Shown piece by piece: positions 12,068-25,200 of a stretch of DNA of 64,000 nt. The DNA comes from Cordia subcordata (lineage: Eukaryota > Streptophyta > Magnoliopsida > Boraginales > Cordiaceae), in assembly GCA_028554755.1 (NCBI GenBank), contig JAPTOF010000003.1, positions 30,150,001-30,214,000 on the forward strand, written 5' to 3'. The translations under genes and the position numbers were made by a program. Under the pieces are notes generated by a model that was given only the letters and a program-made list of their open reading frames with translations, was not told where the DNA came from and did no database searches. The stretch's first letter is position 1; each line of letters begins with the position of its first letter.

Positions 12068-15000
12068 ATGGTTGCTGGAAAGGTGAAAATGGCGATGGGT
12101 TTACAAAAATCACCGGCAGTTTCGAAGGGAAACAGTAATAATAATAGTAACTCATCGCCCAAGCCACCATCTCCTGCAAGCTCAGCAACTAATAATAAGC
12201 AGCATCAATCTGGAAAGGGAGGCTCGTTTTCGAGATCTTTCGGCGTTTACTTCCCACGCTCCTCCGCCCAGGTGCAGCCTCGGCCTCCTGATGCCACCGA
12301 GCTCCTCCGGTTAGTGGAAGAGTTAAGGGAAAGAGAGTCAAGATTGAAGACTCAGCTTCTGGAGCAGAAACTGTTAAAAGAAACCGTTGCCATTGTTCCT
12401 GTCCTCGAGAACCAGATTTCGGTTAAGGACTTGGAGATCGAACGGTTTAGAAACAAGATCGAATGCTTGGAAATCGAAAACGAACGGCTAAGACAGGAGG
12501 TTGAGATACTACATTTGGAGCTATCCAAACAAAACAGCAAACATGAAGAAAAGGTCAAATACTTGGAAGCTGAAATATTCAGTTCAAAAAAAGCCAATGA
12601 GGAGCTTGTTTTGGCATCACAGAAGACTGCTGCTGCTTCTACTTCTACGACATCAACACCAACAACGATAACAGCAAAGACGATGAGAAAATGCTTCAGT
12701 CAGAATTATTGTACGAGAGATGAAAGTGTAGCAAATGTAAAGCTCGAAAATGAGGTAAAGAAAGATGATGCGATTGTTGAAGGGCCGAGGCATTCGAGGT
12801 CTAACTCAGAGGATATGACTGCTGAGAGTTCGGACAATGTGTTGAGTTTAAGGTCACGTGGTCCGCGTGTACCCAAGCCGCCACCTAGGCCTTCGTCGTC
12901 GTCATCGACAACTTCGTCTTCTTTGTTGTTTTCTTCTTCGTCTTCGCCTTCGTATAGTTGTTCGATGGCAGATTCAGCAGAGCGTGCATTGGCCGAGATT
13001 TCTAATGTGCCGCCACCACCTCCTCCTCCGCCGCGTCCGTCTGTCAAGGCAGCTCCAGCGCCCCCTCCTCCGCCTCCTCCGCCGTCCCTTGTAAAAGGGT
13101 CGAAGGCTGTGCCAGCAAAAGTGAGGAGGGTGCCGGAGGTGGTTGAGTTCTACCACTCGCTGATGCGGAGGGATTCGCGGAGGGACTCCAGTGGCGGCGG
13201 CGGCAGCGCTGGTGTGGCAGATCCCCCCGTACCGGCGGCTGCGGCCAAGGATATGATTGGTGAAATTGAGAATCGGTCAGCGCACTTGCTAGCGGTAAGT
13301 TTTTTTTTTTTTTTTTTGTTTCTTTATTTCTTTCAGAAAAAAAAACTCATTTTCTGTTTTCATGGTGTTTTGATTTATTTACAATTATGCCCTTCGATTA
13401 AACCTAGCTATCAGTGAAAAGTGACCAGTCGTAGTAGTGTCTCTGTGCGGTGGTACCTTTTCTTGGAATTTTGTTGTGCTTTCTTACAAGATAAGACAGT
13501 TTCTAGATTCGAAATCCAAATGCGTATCTTAAAAAACTGTAAACTCAAATAAAAGCACGTCTACGTGGAATACTAATGAAAAGGAACCAATACTGACTGT
13601 TGATTGCTTTCTCGGCTCTTAGCCGAATATTTCAAATTACAACCAGTAAGTTGGATTTGTGGACTTGATTGATATTACTGATTGATGGAGGGCGCATTTT
13701 GTCATTTTAATTAGGACTTCTTTTTTTCATTTTTGTTTTGACCTTTTTTGGTTATGTTAATTGCAGATTAAGACTGACGTAGAAACGCAAGGAGATTTCA
13801 TTAGGTTCTTAATCAAAGAGGTTGAGAATGCTGCATTTGCAGACATTGAAGACGTTGTGCCCTTTGTCAAATGGCTCGATGATGAGCTCTCTTACCTGGT
13901 AAATTTTTGTTTGGACCCAGGAACTTATTCTAGTTTCTTATTTTTTTGCAGTATGAACTGTTGATTTAAATCTTTTGTTTTATTTGTTGTGAGAGATATA
14001 ATAATAGTGGCGGGCTATTTAGATTATTTTACTTGTTACGAGAGGACACGAGGTATTCAAGTCTGCTCTTGTAGTGTTGTTTTTGCCAGTAGTAATAGTA
14101 ACATTCTGGGCTTCCATTTTACTTATCAGGTCGATGAAAGGGCAGTATTGAAACATTTCGAATGGCCTGAGCAAAAGGCAGACGCTTTAAGAGAAGCTGC
14201 ATTTGAGTATTCTGATTTGAAGAAACTCGAGTCGGAGACCTCTTCTTTTCGTGATGATCCTAGACAGCCCTGTGCTAGAGCTCTCAAGAAAATGCAAGCC
14301 ATGTTTGAAAAGTAGGATTTTCTTCTTTGTTTGGTTTTTTTTACGCATTCTTTATTACCTTTAAATCTATAGTTGATAGATATATATATAGTAAAGGGTA
14401 TTGGAGTTAATTGGTCGGCTCTTAATTTTACGTGTTGTTTTACAATAAGAACAGATTAGAGCATGAAGTATATAATTTGTCAAGAAAGAGAGAATCGGCT
14501 GCAAATCGTTACAAGAGTTTCAACATTCCAACTGGCTGGATGCAAGATAAAGGATTTGTTAGTCAGGTAATACAGTTTGTTCTCCTAATTGTGTTTTTCA
14601 CTACAGGGGCTTTTTAATTGCTCTATTATAATTTAGATTCGTGGGCTCTAGATGACAAAAGGTATGGAAGAATTGTGTACGAATAAGTTAGCCCCCCGCC
14701 TGCATTGGCACATGTGCACTCTCAGATCTCCAGAAAGATATATATGTGCTTGTTTGCATTCTTTTTATGTTTGGTCTAGTGAGCACCAGTACAAAACAAT
14801 CAGATTCTTCCTGTTGATTAAAATACTATCATTTTAATCACTAAGATAGCCGTGTAGTCTTTTATTGACTCAATGTAATTTGATTATACTTTCAGGTGTA
14901 GTTAACCATTTCTTCGCGTTAAAGAATACAATTCTCTTGTATTGATAGGTTATTAATTGTTAAGGCCGTGGATTAACTCGACCCACTGATCAACTAATTT

Positions 15001-15639
15001 TAAGATAAAATTTTGTTAGCTTATCTTCTATGTGCACATTGGTGCTGGAAGATATGAATAAGGCTTAATTTGACAGGGATCTACAGCTTTCGTTTTCACT
15101 GGCATGTGGGGGTGTTTAGTGTTATTAGGGAGTTTTTGTAATCTTATCCAATATGAATGAAATAGCCTACACCTACTCTGAATTTGGTGGAGAAATAAAG
15201 CCAAGAAATTGGGTGTCATGATGCTTGGCACATTATTGCAGATCAAGCTGGCATCCGTGAAGTTGGCCATGAAGTACATGAAGAGAGTTTCTGCAGAGCT
15301 TGAAACGGTTGGGGGTGGTCCCGATGAGGAAGAACTCATCATTCAAGGCGTTAGGTTCGCCTTCAGAGTACATCAGGTAAAATTTTACCACAATTGTATA
15401 TATCATCATGCTCTACAACAAAACTTCAACTCTGCGTTTTCACATTCTCAATTTTTTTTTTTTTTAACCTAAAATAACATGTAATTTTTTCTTTTTGGTA
15501 GTTTGCGGGTGGATTTGATGTGGAGACAATGAGAGCGTTTCAAGAACTGAGAGACAAAGCTCGATCGTGCCATGTACAATGCCAAAATCAGCAGCAGCAC
15601 CAGAAGATTGTGTGCAGCAGCAGGTCTGCTGCCTGTTAA
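12068..15639 (+). CDS. IPGA1/CHUP1-like coiled-coil microtubule-associated protein
   Basis: Six exons: 12068-13294, 13767-13898, 14130-14311, 14455-14566, 15242-15376 and 15502-15639. They join in frame to 641 residues with GT-AG introns. From N to C there is a Ser/Asn/Pro-rich head with RSFGVYFPR, then a coiled coil (about residues 75-190) rich in Leu/Glu heptads (LEIERFRNKIECLEIENERL). A Ser-rich linker and two proline runs follow (about 314-339, eight or more Pro each). The conserved CHUP1-type C-terminal domain comes last (GDFIRFLIKEV, FVKWLDDELSYLVDERAVL, HFEWPEQKADALREAAFEY, FNIPTGWM). The short N-terminus lacks CHUP1's chloroplast-envelope anchor, which favours the IPGA1 branch (At4g18570). 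That protein binds cortical microtubules and shapes anisotropic petal and pavement cell growth. The start is the first ATG in the frame. Exon 1's antisense poly-Gly frames are shadows of the proline codons. Confidence 0.92.
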
Positions 15640-16743
15640 TAATTCTGTAGCAAACTCAGCTTCAGCGGCGTAGCCAATTTGTACCACATTTTGTTGTAAA
15701 GAGCGATTTGAAGACAGTGAATACTAATGGCAACAGCAGTCATTAAATTGCACTCTGATTAAATTCATTTATTATTATATACTTACTTGAAGAATTGCGA
15801 TTCCAGAAGAATTTTTTGCTCTCTGTAATCAAAGCAAGTTGATAAATTAGAAAAAGATGGGCCAGATAATTAAAACCAACCGGGGGTCTTAACTTTCCTA
15901 AAGCAACCAAAGCCATTGATTGGTTAGGTATCGTTGGACTAGTTTACGTGCATCTTGATTCCATTTAGACATGACCCTGAATGCTCACATAAGGTAATGT
16001 CACCTTTTTACGTTAATGTTGGAAATATTTCCCGTAACGTGGAGATTTCAATTTCAATGATGTGGGAGTTTAAAGAACTTCCTACTTCAAAGGGACGGAG
16101 TAACTCACTACATTTATTATGTAATTTGCCAAGCATAAAGAATTCTTAGCTGAGTTTTCTTTCTTTCTTTTTTGGGTTTGTCATAAATTCTTAGCTGACT
16201 AACCCCACCAAACAAGGACACTAGTTGAATTTCACCGCGTAATGCTCATAACATTATGAACAAGATTCGTATATTATCAACTGTTCAAATTAAATTGCTC
16301 AAAGTATAATTATATTTTAATTTTATCCAGTCCAAGTTTCTTTTTTTTTTTTTTTTTTTTCTCTTTTGGCTGGGCTCATCCTCTCCAACTTGTACTTGAA
16401 GCAAGTTTTTTCCAGAGATACGGGTGCGTCTCCATCACTTTCTGCTCGAGTTAGTTTTCTAATCTTCTGGACTTTACTTGGGCCTTTCTTTTGCTTAATT
16501 GTGCGCCGATTATTGGGCCGCATTATATCTTTGAGTCGCGGATCTGGCAGATTAGTTTGGTTGATATTTATTTTCTTGATTGAATTGGGCTCATCCTCTC
16601 GGACCAAAAAGAATTGGGCCTATCCTCTGTGTGAGTTTACGAACTTCTGTTTTGCAATGATCTTAAGAAGAAGAAGAAGAAATAAAAACTGGAGTGAGGT
16701 GGCAACAGCAGAAAAGCCGCGATCGGAATCGAAACGCAGGAAT
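15640..16743. other. Intergenic between the IPGA1-like and Lin0512 genes
   Basis: No gene is recognised. There is a poly(T) tract at about 16339-16360. The sense frame of the next gene is open upstream from about 16366 and contains a further ATG at 16657 (MILRRRRRNKNWSEV), but this lacks transit-peptide character and I treat it as 5' UTR. Confidence 0.5.
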
Positions 16744-18785
16744 ATGATTGCAATCACACCATCCTTGCTCTCTCCAAATCCAAATCCAAATCCAAATCCT
16801 CGTACGAGTTTCCAGGTTCTCAGCACTTGCCACGTCACTCGCTGCTTAAAGCTCCGTGTCATTTCCACCACTCAGCTCCTGTTTGCTCCTCGAATTCTTC
16901 CCCCCATCGCAGCTTCAACAACATCAACGTCAAAAGCGTCAATGGCTGCTGAAACTAGTCAAACTGTGCCCAACTCTTCCATGAAGCTCTTGTTCGTCGA
17001 GATGGGTGTTGGCTATGATCAACATGGGTATCCTCCCTCCCTCAATCAAGAATTTTTCTTTGGGCTCAAAAAAGCGGCTTTTCAGATTAATTCATTACAT
17101 CTTCTATAGCAATTTTCGTGAATCCTTCTTTTAACGACTTATCTTTTTACCTATTAGATTAGATGAACTATTCAATTTGCTTGCTGTAAAGTGTATCAAA
17201 ATTTGCTGAAAATGTTACCAAATGGTGTTGTGAATAGTTCCGAATTAATACACCGTAATGGGTTAGAGTTAAAAGGCATTAAACAAATAGAATTTAGCAA
17301 ATCCCGCTTTAAACAATTTAAACTTCTAGACGTGATTATTAATTTATGATTTCGGACGAGAGGAGTATGTATTTTCAGTAGAGAAAATTATGTCTGATTA
17401 TTTATTTTGGGGTTGGATTATTTTGGAATGAATGAATGAATGAACAAATGATCAGGCAAGATATAACATCAGCAGCAATGCGGGCTTGTAGGGATGCTAT
17501 CTCTTCCAATTCAATTCCTGCCTTTAGAAGAGGTATTCCTTCGACTTGGATTCTTCTAGTGTTATTCGAAGTTTCATTTTTTAACTTCTTTTTTACTTAT
17601 GCATGTTGCACCAGTAATGCATGCATTATTGAATTATTGAACTGTTATTTGATGCTTGTGATAATTCACTATCATAATTAAAATTTGAGGCAATTTTTTA
17701 GTTTGATTCAATACTATTTGCATTACTTGTAGAAGAATTGAAGCTGACATATCATGATTTCAGGTCTTTAGCTCTGACCATAAGACAGAGACCTCATTGG
17801 CAAAATAGAAAAAGCATTATTGGATACATTGTAATCATTCCATTTTTTGTATAGCTTAAAGACTGAGACGAATGGGGACTTGATCATTTAAAATATCCTT
17901 GTAGATGTATATGGAATCTCGAAACGATCCCAATATTATTATATTGCTTGACATACTTCAAATTCCTCATAGGCCCAACATTATTCGAATGTGATGATAA
18001 GTATTTGATGGTGACAATTCAATTCTGATCATATTTTCAAAAGGAAGCCTTATGTATAATTTGTTGTCAAACACACTTTTAGTCAAGAAATGGATGTGTC
18101 GGGATATGTTAGTTTTTCCACTTAGATACAGTATCTATATCCACTATAACTTTTTGTAAGCTTTATTTTGTCTCCAGCATCAATTTGTTGAATTTGAAGC
18201 AGGATCTATACCTGGCATTTCATTTGAGCAAATGAAACTACAGATTAAGCTGGGAGTTCCTTCATCTCTGCAGAATGCCCTGGATATTGAGAAGGTCAAA
18301 TCAGTTTTTCCTTAGTAAGTATCCTTGTGATCAAATATTAGATGCGTATGCTTTGTGAATATCATTATTCTATGCGAAAACTTTTTTATATGTAAATATT
18401 GGAAATCCCTTTAGGACTACATAAAAAGAAAGGAAGTAGACTGAATTTTTCAAGTATCTAATAATGGAGTCTAGCCCATGAGGCCTTAAAAAAGTTGTCA
18501 TGTTTGCAGCATTATCCTACATGTGTATGCCTGATTAATTAATAGATGTGACTTAAGAATGATCTTGGAATTTGAATTATCATATCTGGAATTCTTTAAG
18601 CATCCATATATTTAGACCTATATTTTCCTCACCATCTGTTAAATATGAATGACAGTGGAAAGATTTTGAACATCGAGGTTGTTGATGGTGGACTAATATG
18701 CTCAAGCGGTGTGCATGTGGAGGAAATGGGAGATAAAAATGATGACTGTTACATTGTGAATGCAGCTGTTTATGTTGGATACTAA
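16744..18785 (+). CDS. Lin0512-family conserved protein, probable organelle-targeted form
   Basis: Four exons, 16744-17027, 17456-17532, 18203-18314 and 18656-18785, join in frame (200 residues). The core, from about residue 80, reads KLLFVEMGVGYDQHGQDITS, then AAMRACRDAISSNSIPAFRR, and ends NAAVYVGY. I recognise this as the Lin0512 family, found in bacteria and plants and without an established biochemical function. The extra N-terminus is rich in Ser, Thr, Pro and Arg with almost no acidic residues, and holds four Asn-Pro repeats (PNPNPNPNPR). It looks like a plastid or mitochondrial transit peptide. An alternative in-frame ATG at 16942 (MAAETSQ) would give a 134-residue protein without it, so dual forms are possible. 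Family identity is from memory of the motif pattern; targeting is inferred. Confidence 0.82.
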
Positions 18786-19081
18786 ATTCTCTCATCTTTC
18801 AACTTAAAGGTTGGATCTCAGTGGTCCTTGTATGTTTTCTTTCTTCTACCTATAATTGGAATGTAAATTTCTATTCCATTAGTGCTTGAATATAGATAAG
18901 TGAACCTTTTTCCCTGTTTCCTGGTGTCTAAATTTGGTTCATCATATCAGACATGTGCTTCGGAAAAACTTTTACCTGTAAGAGAAACATAAATCTAATA
19001 ATAGCTCTGTGTAACTTCAAAGAAAAATCTAAAATATAGTCTTATTGCCTCATCTATATATTTTTGCCTTCGTATCTTGAC

Positions 19082-20985
19082 TCAAGCAAATGCTGTAAAC
19101 AGAATCTGATTCCAAGTATCTGGAAGTCCCGGTAGACACCAGTGGCTGCAATCGTTTCCTGATTTCAGCCCACTGTAAATTGATGGATGAGCATCCTTTC
19201 TTAACTGTGAGAGTGTTGTTATGTCGAGCAGATAGACTGGCTTCTTGATGCCACTTAGTACTTTCCTAACTACATTCACAGGTTTTGGTGTTCCAGCTGG
19301 ATATGATGGACCTGGTAATGGTTGCTTCTCCCCTTGGCAGTTCTTCGATTTTGAACCCCATTCCTTTCCCCTGTTTGTAAAGAGACATATGTACCATCAG
19401 TTGGTCTGTCCTGAACTATAGTCATGAGTCAAAACGAATACATTGTGCTGCTCACATTTTACAGAAGCTAAATAAGTCGACTAGCCATTCGTTTACTTTC
19501 TCCATCTGTGACAATCTAATTTCCTCCTCTCTTTTTCCTTACTTTTCGGATTATTCACATCACGAGGGAGTGGCATAGATCTGATACATATAGTAGACTC
19601 TACATAGTGAGATAAAAACTTGGTTTGATTTGGTCCGGAAGCAAAAGTCCATGTAATAGCTTTTTGATTGAGCACTCACTGGTTATGTGTGGGTGACATC
19701 CCCTGGTAGACTACTTTGGTCTTAGTAGGATCCACATTGATGTCCAACCATTTTGCCCAAGTTGCCAAACCTTGGGAAAATGCCTCCAATCTGTCCATGT
19801 CTTTAATTATGGTGTTCCCATCCTGTATAAAGTCCCATCTGTAGAGCGCCAAAATACTTATAGTGAAAAGAGCTGTGAAAAATAAGGAAAAAACAAAAGC
19901 TATATCAAGAAATGAAAATTATATAGAAACTAAGGAGGATCTTACGGTTGAGATGATCCTGTGTGTGTCCACCAATGCCACGTGTTGAATATCAGCATGT
20001 CCATTCCTTTCCATGCATCACCTTGTTGAATTGAGTCCAATTTCAGTACTCTGCCAATTTTTTCTTGTACTATGTCCACCAAAAAAGGGGTTCGATATAG
20101 AAGCACACTGACTCCATAGTCCTGCAAGAAGAAGAATAAGCCATTCCTTTTACTCTCAACTCAAAACCTTTATTTCATTAGGCAGAATCAGCTAAAGTTA
20201 TCACGTTACCTTGATGTATAGTAAATATCGAAAATATTTCTTGTTATCTTCTATGACTTAGAGAACAAGGCGATGAATACTAATTACATAATAATATATT
20301 GTTACTTACATCGAAGCTAATAGAATAGAGCGCCCCTTTGCCGCTCGTGGTGGTTTTAACGTTTGGTGCAGTCGCATGAATCATGCAAGCCAAAGACTGC
20401 CACTGGTTTCGGCTCAGCGAGTCGCCGACGAACATGATCTTCTTTCCCCTCCAGCTCTTCAATATGGCCTCACCATCAAACCTGTTAGTTGATACAAGAT
20501 GACGAGTACGTAAGATCAGAATCAATATACTAGTTCTATTGTCTGTGCTGCATTGAGAAGTGCATGCTTGGAAATTCATGTTGATTATGAAATGATTATA
20601 AAGGGATTCATTCGAATCCTGTTGTACTATCGATTGTTTGATTAAAAGGCGATAAAGTGATGGTCAGTTTGATAGCGTGAGGCCTCCCGAATTTAGGAAA
20701 AAGTTACCTCAACAAGTTACAAGAATCGGGCTTCCAGGCGTACTGCAGGTACGCTTTGTCAGGGCGGGCTCGGCAGTCAAACTGAGCATCAATGAAGGGA
20801 CAACTTGAGGATTGGTAAATCGGAAATGAGTCATCAACTATCCATTTGCCCTGAAACAAATTGCATCCTTTTTTCGAAGTGGTGAAATTATGCACCAACT
20901 CTGATAAAGCACCTTGCATTAGCGTAGGCAGATATATCAGAGCTTGTAGAACCAAACATGATAAAGCTCGGCACTTAGACTCCAT
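19082..20985 (-). CDS. Trichome birefringence-like (TBL) polysaccharide O-acetyltransferase, copy 1
   Basis: Five exons, 20985-20708, 20481-20310, 20121-19946, 19838-19680 and 19370-19082, give 357 residues. A hydrophobic N-terminal segment ([15 protein letters not shown]) acts as signal peptide or Golgi anchor. The TBL domain follows ([17 protein letters not shown]), then the GDS esterase motif (Ser about 114 in [10 protein letters not shown]). The DUF231 part has WHWWTHTG and the terminal [15 protein letters not shown] (Asp about 335, His about 338), the DxxH motif of the triad. TBL proteins transfer acetyl groups to xylan, mannan or pectin in the Golgi. The sequence resembles the TBL37-43 group, whose substrates are mostly unsettled. 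It forms a tandem pair with the gene at 22248-25389: internal exons of 172, 176 and 159 bp are the same size in both. All catalytic residues are present. Confidence 0.93.
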
Positions 20986-22247
20986 TTTCAGAATTTGCAA
21001 TATAAAAGCAAAGCCTGAAGTATTTTTCTTTTTTTCCCAACGAACTTTGAGGATATAATACACGTATATAAAGCAAGTGCTTTGTGAAAATTTCCAATTT
21101 CGCCATTTAATTTTCTTGCTATGCTGTTATGTAAAGTCAATCAGTTACTGATTTGTTTTTTGAGAGATGGGATTGCGAGAATTCCATTCAATGTGATTGC
21201 TGGAGTTTCATTTTGTTCATTTCAGTCATGGAAATTTTTGGATTAATAATGAATTTTGACCGAATAACATTCAAATCGAGGTAAGTTGAAAATGATATAT
21301 ACCCTGTAATCAAGCAAATCCACACTTCTACCTTATGTAATTTGTATATGTAATGCAATCTGATTCTGCAAGGCCCTAATCTTACAGAATACATTGATAA
21401 GGTATGTAATCAGAATTCGGAAATGGAGCTAAAGCCTAAAAGGAATATTTTGCAGAGAAAGATGAATAACATGCAATGCAATCTGATTCTTAATTCTATG
21501 TTAATTTTATCTACCATATATGTTTAGGCAATTTAACAGTGGACTGAATAATAATTACCAATCTTAAGGCTCGTTTAGCGCTGACAAATTGGAATTCATT
21601 TGCTAAGCGTAATTGATATCCCCGGATTTTCACCTCTCGACAGTGAAAGGTTGTCGTTACTCGTAGCATATTTACGGTCAATTATTATTGATAATGAAGC
21701 AGTCGGTTTCACCTACGGAAGCAAGACTTACTAATGGTTTGACCGAATATAATTTATATTGTAATTAACACTCTTCTCTAAATATGTTCCTCTCAATTAA
21801 TAGGGAACGTGTAGTCAATTTTCATAGATTTGTGGCCGTACCATCGGCTCATGTATAGAACTTGAGTTACATACATAAAACTATAAATTATACGTCAACA
21901 GCAGAAAAGGGGAAAACGTGAAGAGCGAAGATATTTAGGACACGATTCTAGTATAAACCAACGGAAGGCACATGCATGATTGATTATCAATGTGATAACC
22001 TCCTCAACTATGGTTGTACATGTACTACTTGTGTAAATTTTTCTATACCAACAATTTACCTGCATACTTATTTCAAACTCGAAGCATTTTTTACAACCAT
22101 TTGATTTTACAGTTAAATTTTGTGCTTCTTATTGTTTCACTGAGGACTAATCTATCAAGCAATGAACTAGCAATACCTTTGACAAATGTAGACACGAATT
22201 CGAGAGGAAACGGAGAAACTATTTTTATGTGTCTTGGTCGCGTGTCT
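20986..22247. other. Spacer between the tandem TBL genes
   Basis: This holds the promoter of TBL copy 1: in the minus sense a TATA-like CTTTATATACG lies at about 21063-21073, roughly 80 bases before the ATG. The rest is AT-rich and holds no gene I recognise; frames near 22014-22331 overlap the last exon of the next gene in antisense. Confidence 0.5.
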
Positions 22248-25200
22248 TCACATGACGAGTGCTGCATAGAGGAGTTGGTTCCAAGTATCGGGAAGTCCAG
22301 GGAGGCACCAGTGGCTACAATCGACGCCTGAATGCTCACCACTGTAAGTTGAGGGGTGAGCATCTTTTCTTAGTTGGGAGAGCGCTGTGATATCAAGCAG
22401 ATACACTGGTTTCTTCATCCCACTCAATACTTTTTTAACAACGTCTGCTGCTGGAGGCATCCCTGCTGGATATGTTGGTCCTGTTAATGGTTGGAGCTCC
22501 CCGTTGCAGTTTTTCGACGCTGATCCCCATTCCTTTCCCCTGTTAAAAAGAAAGAAAAGCGTTCCTCTGAAATTAACTAGGTACTCTCGTGGAATTATTG
22601 AAATCGGTAAATAAATACAACACACCTTAGAAACTAGGTACTAGAAAAAAATTCTAGTTTTAACTCTCGTTACTCTCCATTTGTAGAACCATGTTCACGT
22701 GTAAGATTCAATCAAAAATAAAATCCATAATACACTTGAGGGGGCCAGCTTGAGGGTTCATTATGGTAGGCCTCGGCTCCCACCAAGAATTTATCAGGGT
22801 CATACTAGGGGCAGATATAAAATCATCTTCTTAAGGGAATTTGAGATTTGTTAGCAACTGAAATGCCAAGAAAAGCTTTAAATGAGGTTGAGGAATTATT
22901 CTACAAAATTTCAGTCGCACAAAGAATTTATTAGGATCATATTCAGTAATAGTTCAGCACCGGATTTCAAGTTATTTCCTAAGGTGTGTTCATAGAGAAA
23001 TACGATGTATTACTAAACACATTGGGACATGTAAATGCATATATACGATCATATTGCTACAATTAAAGGTCCTTGTGATGTCTAGACTCAAAAATAATGT
23101 GGAAAAGTTTACGAGGTTTAAAATCAATCACTTACTGGTAATGAGTGGGTGAAATTCCCTGGAAGAAGACCTTGGTCTTAGAAGGGTCAACATTGAGGTC
23201 AACCCATCGCGCCCAAGTTGTCATGCCTTTGTAATATGCCGTTAGGCGGTCCATATCTTTGGAGATTTTTGAACCATCTTGTATGTAATCCCATCTGCAA
23301 TTAAAAATAATAATAATAACTATAGCAAACCATTTAAATAGCAAACAACGGTATGTTTCTTCTCTTCTGTTTAATTTTATTATTCTCTTAAATTTTTGAC
23401 AAGTACAGACGCATTTGGGATAGAAGTGTTGCAATCATTATTATTAAATTGCGCATTATAGTCTTTATTGATTGAAAAATATTAAATTCACGGAAAGGGG
23501 AGATTAGTTTTGTTGGACAAATATTTTGTGCATGGTTTAATTAAGGGGGGAAGACGAGGAAAGTTTCGTACGATTGAGATTTGCCTTTGTGAGTCCACCA
23601 GTGCCAGGAGTTGAATATCAACATGTCCATTCCTTTCCATGCATTGCCTTGTTGAATCGAGTCCAATTTCAACACTCGCCCTATGTTCTGTCGTACAATA
23701 TCCACCAAGTATGGTGTTCTGTAAAGAATCATGGTTACTGCATAACCCTGCAAAAAAAAAAGAAAAAAAAAAAGAAAATTGGGATATGATTATTTGTTTT
23801 TGTTTTAGAAGTGAGAAAATAATCATATTTCAGTGGCCCTCGTGGCACAAGGGGGGCAGGAAAACAATTTAAAAAAAAAAGAGTTTATTTTAATTGAATT
23901 GTTTCTATACTAATGACTCTGAAAGAATAACCAAACAAAACTTTTCTACAGCGTTGTCTGCTTTGTGTTTTCAATGTTGAGAATTCTTCATTGACCACAA
24001 AGGTCCTTTGAGTTTACTTTTCAATTGATTTTTGTTTTTTTTTTTTTTTATGTACTTGTCAGTTGGTAGAGCTGTCTGCTGAGTGGTGATTGCGGACTAG
24101 CTACGTTAATCGTTCGATGCATAAAAATAGTAATCTTACCAAACTCCGATAAATACTTACAGATTAAAATTTTACAACATCTCCTCCTTGAAAGGGATTA
24201 TAGCATTATTTTTAGAATTCTTTGCTGAAATTAAGATTAATACTTATAGAATTATATCTCCTCCGATTTGGATAATGTTTTTCAAGATTTAACACCTCTA
24301 TCTTGTCCGAAAAGCTTTTTGAAAAGAATTTTTCATCACAAAAAGAAAAATAAAATATATTCTGCAATTACAAATGGTGAAAAAGCAACTGCCCTTTTTC
24401 GCTTAGACAGAACAGAGAATGTAACCAAAAAAAAAAAAGCCAGATATCGACAGAAAATAACAATAGATAATCATTGAGAAAAAGTCATTTTACCGAAGAA
24501 GCACAGTGGACTAAACAACTTTAATTATTAGAAATTAGAAATACTATATTTTCATAATAAGATGATGGAGTATGCTACCTCGAAAGTCACAGAAGAAAGT
24601 GACTCCTTTCTCACAAAGCTGGCCTTGGCATTCGGCACCGACGCATGAATCATGCACGCCAATGATTCCCACATGTTCAAGCTCAGCGAGTCGCCCACAA
24701 ACATAATTTTCTTCCCCCTCCATCTCCTCAGGAAATCCAAACCATTAAACCTACAATATTCATTTAGCGAACAATTAGTAATTACATCGAAAAAAGTATG
24801 AAAAAATTCCACCAGGATGAATTTGACGAAAACGATTGCTAACGTAATGAGAGGTCACCCATTGTCATGCAGGGCGAGATTTGTATTTTCATCCTTGCAC
24901 GGGAACTCGTCTAAAACCTTAAACTTGTATTAAGGAAACACTAGTATACCAAGCATTTGCAAGTTTGCTGCAAACTTTTACATTCTCTTGCAGAGCAAAA
25001 GTATATGCTCTAGCATGCAAATGACATATTACTAGAAAAAGAGATACGGGTGACGGGAATTAGCGACGGAAAAGAACGTACGGGACTTACCTTGGTATGT
25101 TACAGGAGTCAGGTTTCCAAGAGTACTTGAGGTATTGTTTATCAGGGCGGCCATATTTTTGGCAGTCAAACTCAGGGTCAATGAATGGGCAGCTTGAAGA

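Noticed and set aside
12706..13047. Antisense frame with a long Gly/Asp run opposite the IPGA1-like exon 1
   Set aside because: It is a shadow of the proline and serine codons of the sense exon, which has a full gene structure and family identity.
22014..22331. 105-codon plus-strand frame
   Set aside because: Its second half is antisense to the last exon of TBL copy 2 and the first half is AT-rich with no domain.
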